Shown here: piece after piece, positions 34,414 through 43,323 of the stretch
How positions within the stretch are numbered: position 1 is the first letter of the stretch
Layout of the letters: each line of letters begins with the position of its first letter
Source of the DNA: CAYZJB01 sp964602985
GTDB taxonomy: Bacteria; CLD3; SB21
Direction of reading: 5' to 3'
NCBI GenBank assembly: GCA_964602985.1
Contig: CAZRTJ010000019.1
Location: 1-64,000, forward strand
DNA: 64,000 bases
Position numbers and translations under genes: made by a program
Notes under the pieces: generated by a model
The model's input: the letters and a program-made list of their open reading frames with translations, nothing else
Told to the model about the DNA's origin: nothing
Database searches by the model: none

Positions 34414-35667
34414 CTATGGTATCACGCCCAGGCGTCGTCCTTCTGTGCCGATCACATCCAATGCACGGTCCATATCTTCGCGAGTGTGTTTGGCGCTGAT
34501 CGTGCACCGCAGTCGTTCCTGGCCCCGCGCGACGGCGGGATAGACCATTGGCAGCATGAGGATTCCATTCTCGAAGAGCTTTTGCGAAAGATGCATCGTC
34601 TTTTCGGTGTCCTTGATGATGATCGGTACGATCGGTGTCTCGCTTTCTCCGTAATCAAACCCCATTTCCTTCAGACGGCTCTTAAAATACTTCTCGTTTT
34701 CACGCAGATTCTGCAGATGTTGGGGCTCGGAACGGATGATATCGATGATCGTGCTGACGGAAACCACATTGGACACGGGAGGAGCAGCGGAAAACATGAA
34801 GCTTCGTGCTTTGTGCTTGATGTGGGAAATCACTTCTTTCTGACCGCAGACAAAGCCACCGACACATCCCAGCGCCTTGCTGAAGGTGCCCATCAGGAGG
34901 TCTACGCTGTCCTCCAGACCAAAATGTTCCGGAGTGCCCTTGCCGGTCTTGCCGAGAACTCCCGTGCCGTGCGCGTCGTCCAGGGCGATGCAGGCGTCGT
35001 ACTTTTCGGCGATTTCCGCGAACTCCCGCAGGCGGCAAATGTCGCCGTCCATGCTGTAGACGCCCTCAATGATGATCATGACGTTCTTCTTTTTCGCCGT
35101 GCTCGACTCTACAATTGCTTCGAGACTCTGGGGATCGTTGTGGCGAAAGTACCGGATCTGTCCATCCAGGATGCGCGTGGAGCCGCGTGTAAGGGGCGTA
35201 CCGACGGCCAGCGCGCAGCCGTCGAGGATGCAGGCGTGACTCAGCTTGTCAATGGCCAGGACGATGTTGTCTTCGACTGTATCGTCGTGCTTGACCAGAA
35301 TGGCCGACACCGTCCCGAGCAGCGTCTGGTATCCTGTCGTGAAAACGATACAGGCGTCCTTGCCCTTCCATTCTGCAATTTTTTCCTCCAGACGGACATG
35401 TTCGACGGTCGTTCCGACCACGTATCGCGATCCACACAAGCCACTGCCGTATTGGTCGATGGCCTTCATGGCCGCCGCACGCACTCGTGGATCATGGGTC
35501 AGGCCCAGATAGTCATTCGACGAGAAGTTGATCAGGGGTTTTCCGGCGACCTTGATGTAGGTCCCGGTCTGTTCCAGTTCAGTGAAGTAAGCGTACAGTC
35601 CCTTGGCCTTGATATCCTCAACGAATTGGGCAAACGGTCTGCATTTCTGTACTAACCAGGTGCTCAT
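34414..35667 (-). CDS. PLP-dependent alpha-oxoamine synthase family enzyme
   Basis: A 417-residue fold-type I enzyme of the AOS family, which joins an amino acid to an acyl-CoA with loss of CO2. Motifs are NFSSNDYLGLTHDPRV, the His of IDKLSHACILDG, DDAHGTGVLGKTG, and the PLP lysine in GTFSKALGCVGGF. Candidates are serine palmitoyltransferase, 2-amino-3-ketobutyrate CoA ligase and 8-amino-7-oxononanoate synthase. No threonine dehydrogenase or biotin genes are adjacent, so I lean to an SPT/KBL-like enzyme without deciding. GGAG lies about nine bases before the ATG. A long frame exists on the opposite strand of this gene but looks like a shadow. Confidence 0.88.
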   Translation of the reverse strand: MSTWLVQKCRPFAQFVEDIKAKGLYAYFTELEQTGTYIKVAGKPLINFSSNDYLGLTHDPRVRAAAMKAIDQYGSGLCGSRYVVGTTVEHVRLEEKIAEWKGKDACIVFTTGYQTLLGTVSAILVKHDDTVEDNIVLAIDKLSHACILDGCALAVGTPLTRGSTRILDGQIRYFRHNDPQSLEAIVESSTAKKKNVMIIIEGVYSMDGDICRLREFAEIAEKYDACIALDDAHGTGVLGKTGKGTPEHFGLEDSVDLLMGTFSKALGCVGGFVCGQKEVISHIKHKARSFMFSAAPPVSNVVSVSTIIDIIRSEPQHLQNLRENEKYFKSRLKEMGFDYGESETPIVPIIIKDTEKTMHLSQKLFENGILMLPMVYPAVARGQERLRCTISAKHTREDMDRALDVIGTEGRRLGVIP

Positions 35668-35811
35668 GAAAATGGATTCTCCGACGGCTATGCGTGTGCG
35701 ACGTCCCCTGACGCCATGAAAGCGTGACTAAAGTAGGAGAAAACAATAATAAAGTAAAGCAATTTCAAGACGACACCGGCCGTCGGACCGACCAGACTGG
35801 ATGGAATCATG

Positions 35812-35840
35812 TTGATTTAAACCATGCCGCCTTCTATATT
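35812..35840 (+). promoter_or_regulatory. sigma-70 promoter of dnaJ
   Basis: TTGATT (35812-35817), 17 bases, TATATT (35835-35840), 36 bases before the dnaJ ATG. No CIRCE-like inverted repeat (TTAGCACTC type) is visible, so HrcA control is not supported. Confidence 0.6.
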
Positions 35841-35875
35841 TGCAGCCGAATTAACGTGGTGAAGAATCTTTCCAC

Positions 35876-37009
35876 ATGACCCGTCGTGACTACTACGAAA
35901 TCCTCGGGGTCGCTCGAAATGCAACCGAGGAGGACATCAAAAAGGCTTATCGCAAGCTGGCGATGCAGTTCCATCCTGATCGAAACCCGGGGGACAAGTC
36001 TGCGGAGGAGAAGTTCAAAGAAATCGCCGAGGCGTACGCTGTTCTGTCCGATGGTCAAAAGCGGGCGCAGTATGACCGCTTTGGGCACGACGGTTTGCGG
36101 GGCATGGGCGAACAAGGGTTTACGGACATCAACGACATCTTTTCGCACTTTTCGGACATCTTCCAGGGCTTTGGTTTCGGCGATATTTTTGGAGATCGGG
36201 GATCGCGGGGTTCACGGTCCAACCGTGGAGCCGACATTGAGGTGCGTGTCAAGTTGACGTTACAGGAAATTGCCGAAGGCGTAACGAAAAAGATCAAGCT
36301 GCGCAAACGACGCCCGTGTGAGACGTGTCAGGGCACCGGCGCCGCTTCAGGCAGTCGCCGAGTCACGTGCTCCGTCTGCGGCGGAGCCGGTCAGGTTCGA
36401 CAGGTATCACGCTCGGTGTTCGGACAATTCGTTAACATCGCGGCCTGCCGCAACTGTGAGGGTCAGGGCAGCGTGGTGGAAAAACCATGTCTTGACTGCC
36501 ACGGCGAAGGTGTGGCCATGGGCGAAGTCACCTTGAGCGTCAAGGTTCCACCGGGCGTAACGACAGGCAATTACATCCCCCTCCGAGGACAGGGGCATGC
36601 GGCAGGTCATGGCGGACAAGCTGGTGACGTCATCGTGATTATCGAAGAGAAGGAAGATGATGTGTTTGAACGCCACGGGGACGACGTGATTATCGATGTG
36701 ACGATCAGTTTCCCGGATGCGGCGCTGGGCGCTGAGGTGGAAGTGCCGACACTGACCGGCCAGGCGAAATTGGAAATCCCGGCGGGCATCCAGTCCGGCA
36801 AGGTGTTGAGGATGCGCGCGAAAGGAATTCCTCACCTCAACGGTCACGGTCACGGGGACCAGTTGGTGCGGGTGTTTGTTTTCACACCGACGCACCTGAC
36901 CGAGCGCGAACGCACGATCCTGGACGAACTCCGGCAGTCGGACAATATGGTCCCGTCGTCCCGGGAGAAGAGTTTTTTCAAGAAAGTCAAAGAAGCCTTC
37001 GTGGGGTGA
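35876..37009 (+). CDS. dnaJ: chaperone protein DnaJ
   Basis: A 377-residue type I DnaJ. J domain at residues 1-70 with the HPD motif (MQFHPDRNPG), a Gly/Phe-rich linker, and four CxxCxGxG zinc repeats (CETCQGTG, CSVCGGAG, CRNCEGQG, CLDCHGEG) at about residues 140-215, then two beta-sandwich client-binding domains. It delivers unfolded proteins to DnaK. dnaK and grpE are not in the window. A start region of about 35 untranslated bases fits the promoter listed upstream. Confidence 0.96.
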   Translation: MTRRDYYEILGVARNATEEDIKKAYRKLAMQFHPDRNPGDKSAEEKFKEIAEAYAVLSDGQKRAQYDRFGHDGLRGMGEQGFTDINDIFSHFSDIFQGFGFGDIFGDRGSRGSRSNRGADIEVRVKLTLQEIAEGVTKKIKLRKRRPCETCQGTGAASGSRRVTCSVCGGAGQVRQVSRSVFGQFVNIAACRNCEGQGSVVEKPCLDCHGEGVAMGEVTLSVKVPPGVTTGNYIPLRGQGHAAGHGGQAGDVIVIIEEKEDDVFERHGDDVIIDVTISFPDAALGAEVEVPTLTGQAKLEIPAGIQSGKVLRMRAKGIPHLNGHGHGDQLVRVFVFTPTHLTERERTILDELRQSDNMVPSSREKSFFKKVKEAFVG

Positions 37010-37012
37010 TCC

Positions 37013-37540
37013 GTGTCGATGAGGGGGATGTGGGGGAAATGGTATGCGTTCTTTGCAAAATTCGGGTTTACGAGAAGCGAGTTCGTTTTCCTTCACCTGC
37101 TGGCCATTGGGACGTTCGCTGGAGCGATGCTGAAACTCCTTCGCAGTCCGGCAGCCGTTCCGGTCGGAGAGGCGCTGAGCCCGGCTGAGTTTCGGGCTTT
37201 GGCAGTATCCGATTCCGCGGTTGCCGATTCGCAGATCGTCGGCGTCAGGGAGTGGGAAATGCGCTCCCGTTTGATCGCAAAGCTGGGCGCTCAAGGATTG
37301 CAGGATTCGATGCGGCAGGCGCTGACCTCCTACGACGATGCGCCAGTGGTACAGGTCCCAATCAATACTGCCGGCGCGGAGGAATTGGCCAGTTTGCCGC
37401 GAATCGGGCCCAAATTGGCCGGTCGAATCATCGAACATCGGGAACGCCACGGGAAATTTCGAACCGCCGAGGATTTGTTGCAGGTGAAAGGAATCGGCAG
37501 GAAGATGTTGGAAACAATCAAACCGTATATTACACTATAA
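37013..37540 (+). CDS. membrane-anchored helix-hairpin-helix protein (ComEA-like)
   Basis: A 175-residue protein. An N-terminal hydrophobic helix (VFLHLLAIGTFAGAMLKLL) is followed by a linker and a C-terminal ComEA-type double helix-hairpin-helix (INTAGAEELASLPRIGPKL and LLQVKGIGRKMLETIKPY). ComEA binds incoming DNA during transformation. The start is a GTG at 37013, four bases after dnaJ, with an in-frame ATG at 37019 as an alternative. The PilM/PilN-like genes that follow make a pilus- or uptake-related role plausible, but the linkage is only positional. Confidence 0.8.
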   Translation: MSMRGMWGKWYAFFAKFGFTRSEFVFLHLLAIGTFAGAMLKLLRSPAAVPVGEALSPAEFRALAVSDSAVADSQIVGVREWEMRSRLIAKLGAQGLQDSMRQALTSYDDAPVVQVPINTAGAEELASLPRIGPKLAGRIIEHRERHGKFRTAEDLLQVKGIGRKMLETIKPYITL

Positions 37541-37547
37541 CCATCGT

Positions 37548-37573
37548 AAACATCCATCGCAAACATCCATCGC
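37548..37573 (+). repeat. 13-bp tandem duplication
   Basis: AAACATCCATCGC occurs twice in direct succession (37548-37560 and 37561-37573) in the gap between the ComEA-like gene and the next gene. A third partial copy (CATCGTAAACATC) precedes it. Probably a slippage product. Confidence 0.6.
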
Positions 37574-37604
37574 ATGGTGATGCGAAATTCCGTCAGGAGG
37601 ACTC

Positions 37605-38168
37605 ATGTCAGAAGAACAAAAGAACACTGAATCCAGTTCCAAGCTGAAGGCGAAAGGCAACATCTTCCTGGAAATCGGAATTGTCGTGATGACCGCCATT
37701 CTGATTTGGTCCATTGTAGTGCCTATGCAGGAAAAGGAATTGGAAAAGAGCCTGACCAAACTGTCGCGGGCAAAAATGAAAGTATTGTTCCAGCTTCAGT
37801 TCCTGTCCCTCTATGAGGATACAGCCTACTCAACTGATCTGAAGAAGCTTGCGGATTTTGCGCGTCGCGCGGATACGAACATCGTGCCGGATTCGCTGTT
37901 CAAACCGGTGTACCAGGTGTATCTGCGGTTCGACGATCAGCGGGCAGAACTCGAGAACATGAATCTGAAGGATTTCCGGAAGAAATACCTGGATTCGATA
38001 ATCGTCAATCCCTTTACGGGAGAGCCGTTCCTGGTGGAAACGATGGTCAAAACCGGACGAAAAACCTTCAGCATCAAACCGAGCAACGACGAGGCGGTGC
38101 TGAAGCGCGTGGGCGGCGTGATCGAGGGAGAATTCACCTGGGATGATCGAGCGGATATGGTCCTGTAA
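37605..38168 (+). CDS. single-pass membrane protein of a PilM/PilN-like module
   Basis: A 187-residue protein with a charged N-terminal tail (about 20 residues), one membrane helix (IFLEIGIVVMTAILIWSIV), and a periplasmic domain of about 140 residues with a coiled-coil start (QEKELEKSLTKLSRAKMK). The Pro-free helix and the topology resemble PilO-type or minor-pilin-type assembly proteins, but there is no prepilin cleavage motif (GFTLIE). Stop and start of the next gene are directly adjacent. AGGAGG precedes the ATG. Function inferred from position only. Confidence 0.6.
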   Translation: MSEEQKNTESSSKLKAKGNIFLEIGIVVMTAILIWSIVVPMQEKELEKSLTKLSRAKMKVLFQLQFLSLYEDTAYSTDLKKLADFARRADTNIVPDSLFKPVYQVYLRFDDQRAELENMNLKDFRKKYLDSIIVNPFTGEPFLVETMVKTGRKTFSIKPSNDEAVLKRVGGVIEGEFTWDDRADMVL

Positions 38169-39164
38169 ATGTCTATCGCTGACGACAACACGCCGCTGGC
38201 TGCGCTAGGCCTCAGCTTCGACGGTACGGATATTCACTACGCGGAGGTCCTTCGGGAGGCTCAGAGTCTCCGCGTCCGAAGTATCGGCTCAGTCAAGACG
38301 GCCCTGAAGTTCGGGACCGGTATAGAAGGGGTCGAGAAGAGCATCCAGGAAATCTACCCCTATCTCAACGGATGCGTCGAGGACAACGAAATGATGGCGC
38401 GTCAAATGTGTCTGAGTTTGAATTCGCACCTTGCTACCATTCAAAAAATCCAAGTGGACACCGATTCCAACGACGAAGATTTCCGCAATCACGTTCGGTG
38501 GGAATTTTCGCAGTGGGTGCACGGCGATCCCGACGACTTCATGGTGAATACGTGTGATACGCGAGCGGGCGGAGGGTTTTTGTCTTCGGTGCTGGTCGTG
38601 GGAATTCGACGTCGTTTCGCGGAGACGCTCAGTCAGGTACTTGAGAAGTTCCGGGTGAATTTCTCCTGTCTGGACGTGGACATCCTGTGTGCGCACGCGA
38701 CGTATGAATTGAATCACGAACGATGCATGACCGGGATGACCGCATTGCTGGAAGTTCGCTCCGGCATCGCGACGGTTCTTCTGTGCAACGACTACGATCC
38801 CCAGTACGTGTATCAATTTCCAACGACGACGAAAGGTACAACCGCGCGCGTGGCGGAATTCCTCGGTCCCTATTTGGACAATATGATACACATGTACGGC
38901 CACGACATCGGCAAGGAGGCGGTGCTTGGGCGTACGGTGGTGTGTGGACCGATGGCGATCGAGATTGCGCAACATCTGGATGCCAAGTACAAAGCGGAGC
39001 CAATTCGTCCGTTCGGACGAGTGAAACTGGACCCGAAATACGAAGTGAGAGACGAACCGGAGGACGAGGCATCCGGGCAGAAATCCAAAGTAAAAGTGGA
39101 ACGAATCGACTATACGCCGTATGCGGAATGCATCGGAGCGGCGGTCAAGTTGTTGGCCAACTGA
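38169..39164 (+). CDS. PilM-like actin-fold protein
   Basis: A 331-residue soluble protein beginning AALGLSFDGTDIHYAEVLRE, the first phosphate-type beta hairpin of the PilM/GspL actin-like fold (GIDIGxxxIKAVEL). It continues with LNSHLATIQKIQVD and ALLEVRSGIATVLL, the pattern of the second half, where PilM has a nucleotide-binding DxG. PilM binds the N-terminal tail of PilN on the cytoplasmic side. Divergence is high, so I rely on the fold pattern plus the MIKINLL start of the next protein. Confidence 0.6.
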   Translation: MSIADDNTPLAALGLSFDGTDIHYAEVLREAQSLRVRSIGSVKTALKFGTGIEGVEKSIQEIYPYLNGCVEDNEMMARQMCLSLNSHLATIQKIQVDTDSNDEDFRNHVRWEFSQWVHGDPDDFMVNTCDTRAGGGFLSSVLVVGIRRRFAETLSQVLEKFRVNFSCLDVDILCAHATYELNHERCMTGMTALLEVRSGIATVLLCNDYDPQYVYQFPTTTKGTTARVAEFLGPYLDNMIHMYGHDIGKEAVLGRTVVCGPMAIEIAQHLDAKYKAEPIRPFGRVKLDPKYEVRDEPEDEASGQKSKVKVERIDYTPYAECIGAAVKLLAN

Positions 39165-39165
39165 G

Positions 39166-40155
39166 ATGATCAAAATCAATTTGCTGAAAAACGATCTTTC
39201 GATGCATGCGCAGCGGGAGGTGAGCGCGTTGGGCACGGAATCGGCGACCGAAGTGATCCAGCTCGAAGCGATGAGAAGTTCGCGTCGCGTGTACAAGTTC
39301 ATGATCGTTTTTGTCATCTTGATCGGCGCGGCCGTCACCGGATACCTCTATCGCTATCCGATTGTCGAGTTTGTGGAGCAATACACAGGTCCCTTGAATC
39401 TCCTGCCTCCGCAAGTCAAACCGCTGACCCAGGAGGAAATCGAGCAGTTACGACAGAAGAAACGACGCGACGATTACATGCGCAACTCGCTTATGGATCG
39501 GGAGCGCGATTACACTTTCCTTCACTCTCTCGACACATCGAATGCGAACAACCCCGCGGTCTGGCTAGCCAGCGTGGACGTGGACGGAAACGATTTCACG
39601 CTGGATATGTTTGGCAAGTCGGAAAATGATCTGAAGGCCTTCAGCAATTTCATCACTCAATTGCCCGTCGTCAAGAACCGGGACGCCAAAGATGTTCGCT
39701 CCTCATCAGCCATTCCGGGCTACTCTTTCCGACGACAAATGCTGGGTGCGCTGGTCGTGTCACAGACGAACGACGAGGACACGACGGAAGTTCATGTCTC
39801 GTTTGCCGATGTGAAGAAAGCACATCAGATGGTCCAGACCATGGCGAAGAAGAAATTACCCAAGGTCACGGCTGAAGCGAAGGAATCCATTCAAAAAGGC
39901 GTGGATTTTGACGCGTATGCTGCGACCATCAAGATCGAGGCAAGCTCCGCCGAGTTTCTGCGATTCTTGAAGGATCTGAAAGGCGAGAAGATGAACTTCG
40001 AGTTCAGTCGCTACACGATCAATTACACGGTTCAGACGAATCCCAGTCGCCCCAAGCCGGATATCATCTCGTTTGAGTACAACGTCCTTACACCGGCGGT
40101 GCGGGCGGCGGCCAAAACGGACACCACGCGGGCGGACACGACCAAGAAACGCTGA
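39166..40155 (+). CDS. PilN/PilO-like inner-membrane protein
   Basis: A 329-residue protein whose first residues are MIKINLLKND, the INLLP-type tail by which PilN binds PilM. One membrane helix follows at about residues 45-65 (FMIVFVILIGAAVTGYLY), then a periplasmic part of about 260 residues with a ferredoxin-like alpha/beta pattern resembling PilN plus PilO in one chain. The ATG lies one base after the preceding stop. It should form the platform with the two proteins before it. No PilQ, PilB or PilC is in the window. Confidence 0.6.
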   Translation: MIKINLLKNDLSMHAQREVSALGTESATEVIQLEAMRSSRRVYKFMIVFVILIGAAVTGYLYRYPIVEFVEQYTGPLNLLPPQVKPLTQEEIEQLRQKKRRDDYMRNSLMDRERDYTFLHSLDTSNANNPAVWLASVDVDGNDFTLDMFGKSENDLKAFSNFITQLPVVKNRDAKDVRSSSAIPGYSFRRQMLGALVVSQTNDEDTTEVHVSFADVKKAHQMVQTMAKKKLPKVTAEAKESIQKGVDFDAYAATIKIEASSAEFLRFLKDLKGEKMNFEFSRYTINYTVQTNPSRPKPDIISFEYNVLTPAVRAAAKTDTTRADTTKKR

Positions 40156-40709
40156 TGCGCATCATCGCGGGTGTGCGTAGGGGTCTTGTCCTCCATCCCT
40201 TCGACCTGCCCTTCCTTCGTCCCACCAAGGACATCGTCAAAGAATTCATGTTCAATTGCCTCGCCAACTGGATCGATATTTCAACAGTGACGGTGTGGGA
40301 TTTGTATTCCGGCACCGGTGCGCTGGGCCTGGAAGCCTTGAGCCGGGGCGCCCGGCACGCCACGTTCGTAGAAAAGGACGAACGCGGCATCCAGCTCATT
40401 CGCCGCAACGTCGAGAAGGCGAAATTCGAAACAGTCGCCACGGTTTGCCATCTGTCTGTCGAAGAATTCCTGCAAGCCCCCCACGAGCCGGTTGCGTTGA
40501 TCATTGCAGATCCACCGTATGACATGACCGCGGGAAATTTTCTTATTGAAAACCTAGGGAGGCGCGGGTATCTTGCTCCCGATGGTATGCTGGTGTTGGA
40601 GTGTTCTCCTCGAGAGGCCATAGACGAAATTCCTCAATGGAAGCGCGTGAAAAGCCGCGCGTGGGGCGACAGTCAGGTGTACATGTGGAAATGGACCGGT
40701 TCACAATGA
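40155..40709 (+). CDS. rsmD: 16S rRNA (guanine(966)-N2)-methyltransferase
   Basis: A 184-residue RsmD. It has the typical start MRIIAGVRRGLVL and FLRPTKDIVKEFMFN, the SAM motif VWDLYSGTGALGLEALSRGA and the N2-methyltransferase motif IIADPPYD. It methylates G966 of 16S rRNA in the 30S head. The ATG overlaps the stop of the preceding gene by one base; coaD follows 13 bases later, the conventional rsmD-coaD pair. Confidence 0.94.
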   Translation: MRIIAGVRRGLVLHPFDLPFLRPTKDIVKEFMFNCLANWIDISTVTVWDLYSGTGALGLEALSRGARHATFVEKDERGIQLIRRNVEKAKFETVATVCHLSVEEFLQAPHEPVALIIADPPYDMTAGNFLIENLGRRGYLAPDGMLVLECSPREAIDEIPQWKRVKSRAWGDSQVYMWKWTGSQ

Positions 40710-40722
40710 GCGACGGGCCGAG

Positions 40723-41190
40723 ATGCGCATAGCGATTTATCCCGGATCGTTTGATCCACTCACATGGGGGCATATGGATGTGATCGATCGTGCGTCGGGA
40801 GTGTTCGACCAAGTGATCGTCGCAGTGGGGCGAAATTCTCAGAAAGAACCGATGATGCCCGTGGACAAACGGCTCGAGCTGATTCGGGAGACGTGTGCAT
40901 CCCGACCGGAGATCCTGGCGGACAGTTTTGACGGCTTGGTGGTGGAATACGCGCGAGCGCAGGGGGCGGTGGCGTTGATACGGGGTCTGCGCGCCGTTTC
41001 GGATTTTGATTACGAATTTCAGATGTCCGTGGTGAATCGCAGTCTGGCCCCGGGTATCGCGACTGTTTTCTTTATGCCTTCACAAAAGCACATTCACATT
41101 ACATCGACCATTGTCCGCGAAGTGGCGAGGTATAACGGTCCGCTGGAAGGTTTGGTTCCACCCGCCGTCGCGAAGGCGATACGAGCATAA
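40723..41190 (+). CDS. coaD: phosphopantetheine adenylyltransferase
   Basis: A 155-residue CoaD, the fourth step of coenzyme A synthesis. The nucleotidyltransferase motif is YPGSFDPLTWGHMDVIDRA, and the C-terminal motif ISSTIVRE is present here as ITSTIVREVARYNG. The size and pairing with rsmD are standard. Confidence 0.96.
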   Translation: MRIAIYPGSFDPLTWGHMDVIDRASGVFDQVIVAVGRNSQKEPMMPVDKRLELIRETCASRPEILADSFDGLVVEYARAQGAVALIRGLRAVSDFDYEFQMSVVNRSLAPGIATVFFMPSQKHIHITSTIVREVARYNGPLEGLVPPAVAKAIRA

Positions 41191-41205
41191 TCGGAAGGGT
41201 TGACA

Positions 41206-42102
41206 ATGAACTGGAAATGGCCCTGGAAACGGGAAGAAAAGAAAAAACCGCTCACTGTGAAGGAACGTGCACGCTCGTGGGGATCAGCGATCCTGGTGTT
41301 CTATTTTGTCCAGACATTCCTCCTGCAGGCGTTCAGCATTCCTTCGAGTTCGATGGAAAAGACATTAATGGTTGGGGATTTCCTGTTCGTGAACAAGTTC
41401 ATCTATGGAGCGCGTTCTCCGGAAAATATTCCGTTCACGGAAATCATGCTGCCGCGTTTTCAATTGCCGGCGTTTCGCGATCCGCAGCAAGGCGACGTGG
41501 TGATCTTTCGTTTTCCTCATCCGGAATTGCGCAAAGACCAAAAGGGACTGGATTACATCAAACGGTGCGTCGCGGCGGCCGGACAGACCGTGGAAGTGAG
41601 GAACAAGGAGTTGTTTGTCGACGGTGTTCGGTTCGCGGAGAAGTTTGATTTGCCGGGCGTTCAATTCGAACCCGGGTTGGATAACGAAGGCGAGGTGTTC
41701 CCGCCGAGGGCGGGATCGATGGACAACTTCGGACCCGTACGCATCCCGAAGGCCGGAGACACACTTTCGATCCGCGAGAACTTGGAGTGGGTGCGCTACC
41801 TTGCTGCCAAAGACGGGAAGAAATTGGATGCACGCGGCAGCCAGTACACGGTGGATGGGGAAGCGACGCCGGTGTACGTGGTGGGGCAGGATTATTACTT
41901 TATGATGGGAGACAATCGCGACAACAGCCTGGACAGTCGGGCGTGGGGTCCGGTGCCGAGGAACCACGTGATCGGACAGGGGATGTTCATCTACTGGTCC
42001 AATGTGGAGGCCGCGAAACAGACAAACTGGGTCTTGAAGATCCTGAGTACGCTCAATCTGACGAAGGTACAGTGGAGCCGCGTCGGAAGGATCATCCGAT
42101 GA
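41206..42102 (+). CDS. lepB: signal peptidase I, first copy
   Basis: A 298-residue signal peptidase I. An N-terminal charged tail, one membrane helix (AILVFYFVQTFLLQAF), the catalytic Ser in IPSSSMEKTL, the general-base Lys in DYIKRCVA, and MMGDNRDNSLDSR are present. It removes signal peptides on the outer face of the inner membrane. Compared with the second copy it has a longer middle insertion (about residues 140-200). ATG 41206 follows GGAAGGG; a TTG at 41200 is possible. Two linked copies suggest division of substrates. Confidence 0.94.
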   Translation: MNWKWPWKREEKKKPLTVKERARSWGSAILVFYFVQTFLLQAFSIPSSSMEKTLMVGDFLFVNKFIYGARSPENIPFTEIMLPRFQLPAFRDPQQGDVVIFRFPHPELRKDQKGLDYIKRCVAAAGQTVEVRNKELFVDGVRFAEKFDLPGVQFEPGLDNEGEVFPPRAGSMDNFGPVRIPKAGDTLSIRENLEWVRYLAAKDGKKLDARGSQYTVDGEATPVYVVGQDYYFMMGDNRDNSLDSRAWGPVPRNHVIGQGMFIYWSNVEAAKQTNWVLKILSTLNLTKVQWSRVGRIIR

Positions 42103-42115
42103 CGAAGGGTCTTCC

Positions 42116-42841
42116 TTGAATCCCGACGGCGCCGTGCCGGCTGAGCTTCCCGCGACGAGCACGCGAACGCGAAGCGCGACACGGGAACTCCTTCACGTGC
42201 TTCTGTTTGCGGTCTTCTTTGCTTATCTGATCAAGACGTTCTTGGTTCAGCCGTTCAAGATCCCGACCGGTTCGATGGAGGACACACTGCTGATCGGCGA
42301 TCTTGTGCTGGTGAATAAGTTTGTGTATGGAGCACGCACGCCCGAGGTGGTGCCGTTCACCGCCATCGCTGTGCCGACATGGCAATTACCCGCATGGCGA
42401 GAGCCCGAGCCTGGGGATGTGATCGTATTCAAATACCCGCCCGATCCGACGATCAACTACGTCAAGCGATGCGTCGCCGTCGGGGGTCAGACGGTGGAGA
42501 TTCGGGACAAGCGTCTGTATGTCGATGAAACGAACCTGGACAGCACGCGTGGTTTCTCGGGGTTGAAATTCGAAGATACGGAGACCATCGCGCGCAATCG
42601 CGGATACGAGGCTGTCTATCCGGAAGGCGCGGGAAGCCGTGACAACTACGGTCCGATTGTCGTTCCAGAGGGCTGTGTGTTTGTGCTGGGGGACAATCGA
42701 GATCGAAGTGTGGATAGTCGACATTGGGGATTTGTCCGCACGGATCAGATCATCGGGAGGGCGTTTGCAGTGATTTGGTCCTCGCGACCCGAAGATCCCT
42801 TGGAGATCCGCTGGGATCGAGTCGGGCGAGGGATCGAGTGA
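42116..42841 (+). CDS. lepB: signal peptidase I, second copy
   Basis: A 241-residue signal peptidase I, a paralogue of the upstream gene: membrane helix LLHVLLFAVFFAYLIKTFLV, Ser in IPTGSMEDTL, Lys in INYVKRCVA, and VLGDNRDRSVDSRHWG. It uses a TTG start 13 bases after the first copy. Both catalytic residues are intact, so both should be active. The last bases overlap the next ATG (TGATG). Confidence 0.93.
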   Translation: MNPDGAVPAELPATSTRTRSATRELLHVLLFAVFFAYLIKTFLVQPFKIPTGSMEDTLLIGDLVLVNKFVYGARTPEVVPFTAIAVPTWQLPAWREPEPGDVIVFKYPPDPTINYVKRCVAVGGQTVEIRDKRLYVDETNLDSTRGFSGLKFEDTETIARNRGYEAVYPEGAGSRDNYGPIVVPEGCVFVLGDNRDRSVDSRHWGFVRTDQIIGRAFAVIWSSRPEDPLEIRWDRVGRGIE

Positions 42842-43257
42842 TGCGCACGCACACGGACTATCTTTGGTTCCAAACCAGGGAAAGACGGGAGTACATCAAC
42901 ATCACGGAAGACGTTGAGAAGATTGTCGAGGCTTCCGGCATTTCCGAAGGCATGGTCTTGGTGTCGGCCATGCACATCACCGCCGCTGTCTACGTCAACG
43001 ATGCGGAGTCCGGATTGATCGCCGATATTGACGAATGGCTGGACAAGCTGGCGCCGCCCGACCCGCATTACCGACACCATCGCACAGGAGAAGACAATGC
43101 CGATGCGCATCTGAAAAGCCTGTTGCTCCATCACGAGGTGATCGTCCCGATCACGCGCGGGAAACTCGATTTCGGCCCCTGGCAACAGATTTATTACGCG
43201 GAATTTGACGGCCAACGGCGCAAACGTGTGGTGGTCAAGGTGATGGGAACCGGATAG
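42841..43257 (+). CDS. YjbQ family protein (secondary thiamine-phosphate synthase-like)
   Basis: A 138-residue protein of the UPF0047/YjbQ family. The motifs YRHHRTGEDNADAHLKS and GKLDFGPWQQIYYAEFDGQR are complete. Some members show thiamine-phosphate synthase side activity, and the physiological role is unresolved. ATG 42841 is translationally coupled to the second signal peptidase gene. Confidence 0.9.
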   Translation: MRTHTDYLWFQTRERREYINITEDVEKIVEASGISEGMVLVSAMHITAAVYVNDAESGLIADIDEWLDKLAPPDPHYRHHRTGEDNADAHLKSLLLHHEVIVPITRGKLDFGPWQQIYYAEFDGQRRKRVVVKVMGTG

Positions 43258-43260
43258 GTT

Positions 43261-43289
43261 TTGATTTGCGCCTCAGGGCGAATTTTACT
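43261..43289 (+). promoter_or_regulatory. possible promoter of the chemosensory-like operon
   Basis: TTGATT (43261-43266), 17 bases, TTTACT (43284-43289). The -35 box is good and the -10 weak. Placed between the YjbQ stop and the CheW-like gene, so it could make the following four genes an independent operon. Confidence 0.4.
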
Positions 43290-43323
43290 ACCTTTTCTCG
43301 CACAAGACAACACGCATCCAATC

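Noticed and set aside
34267..35655. 462-codon open frame on the plus strand
   Set aside because: It lies entirely antisense to a clearly conserved PLP enzyme; its composition mirrors the other strand and shows no domain.
35670..35875. CIRCE-like heat-shock operator before dnaJ
   Set aside because: The inverted repeat TTAGCACTC-N9-GAGTGCTAA is not present.
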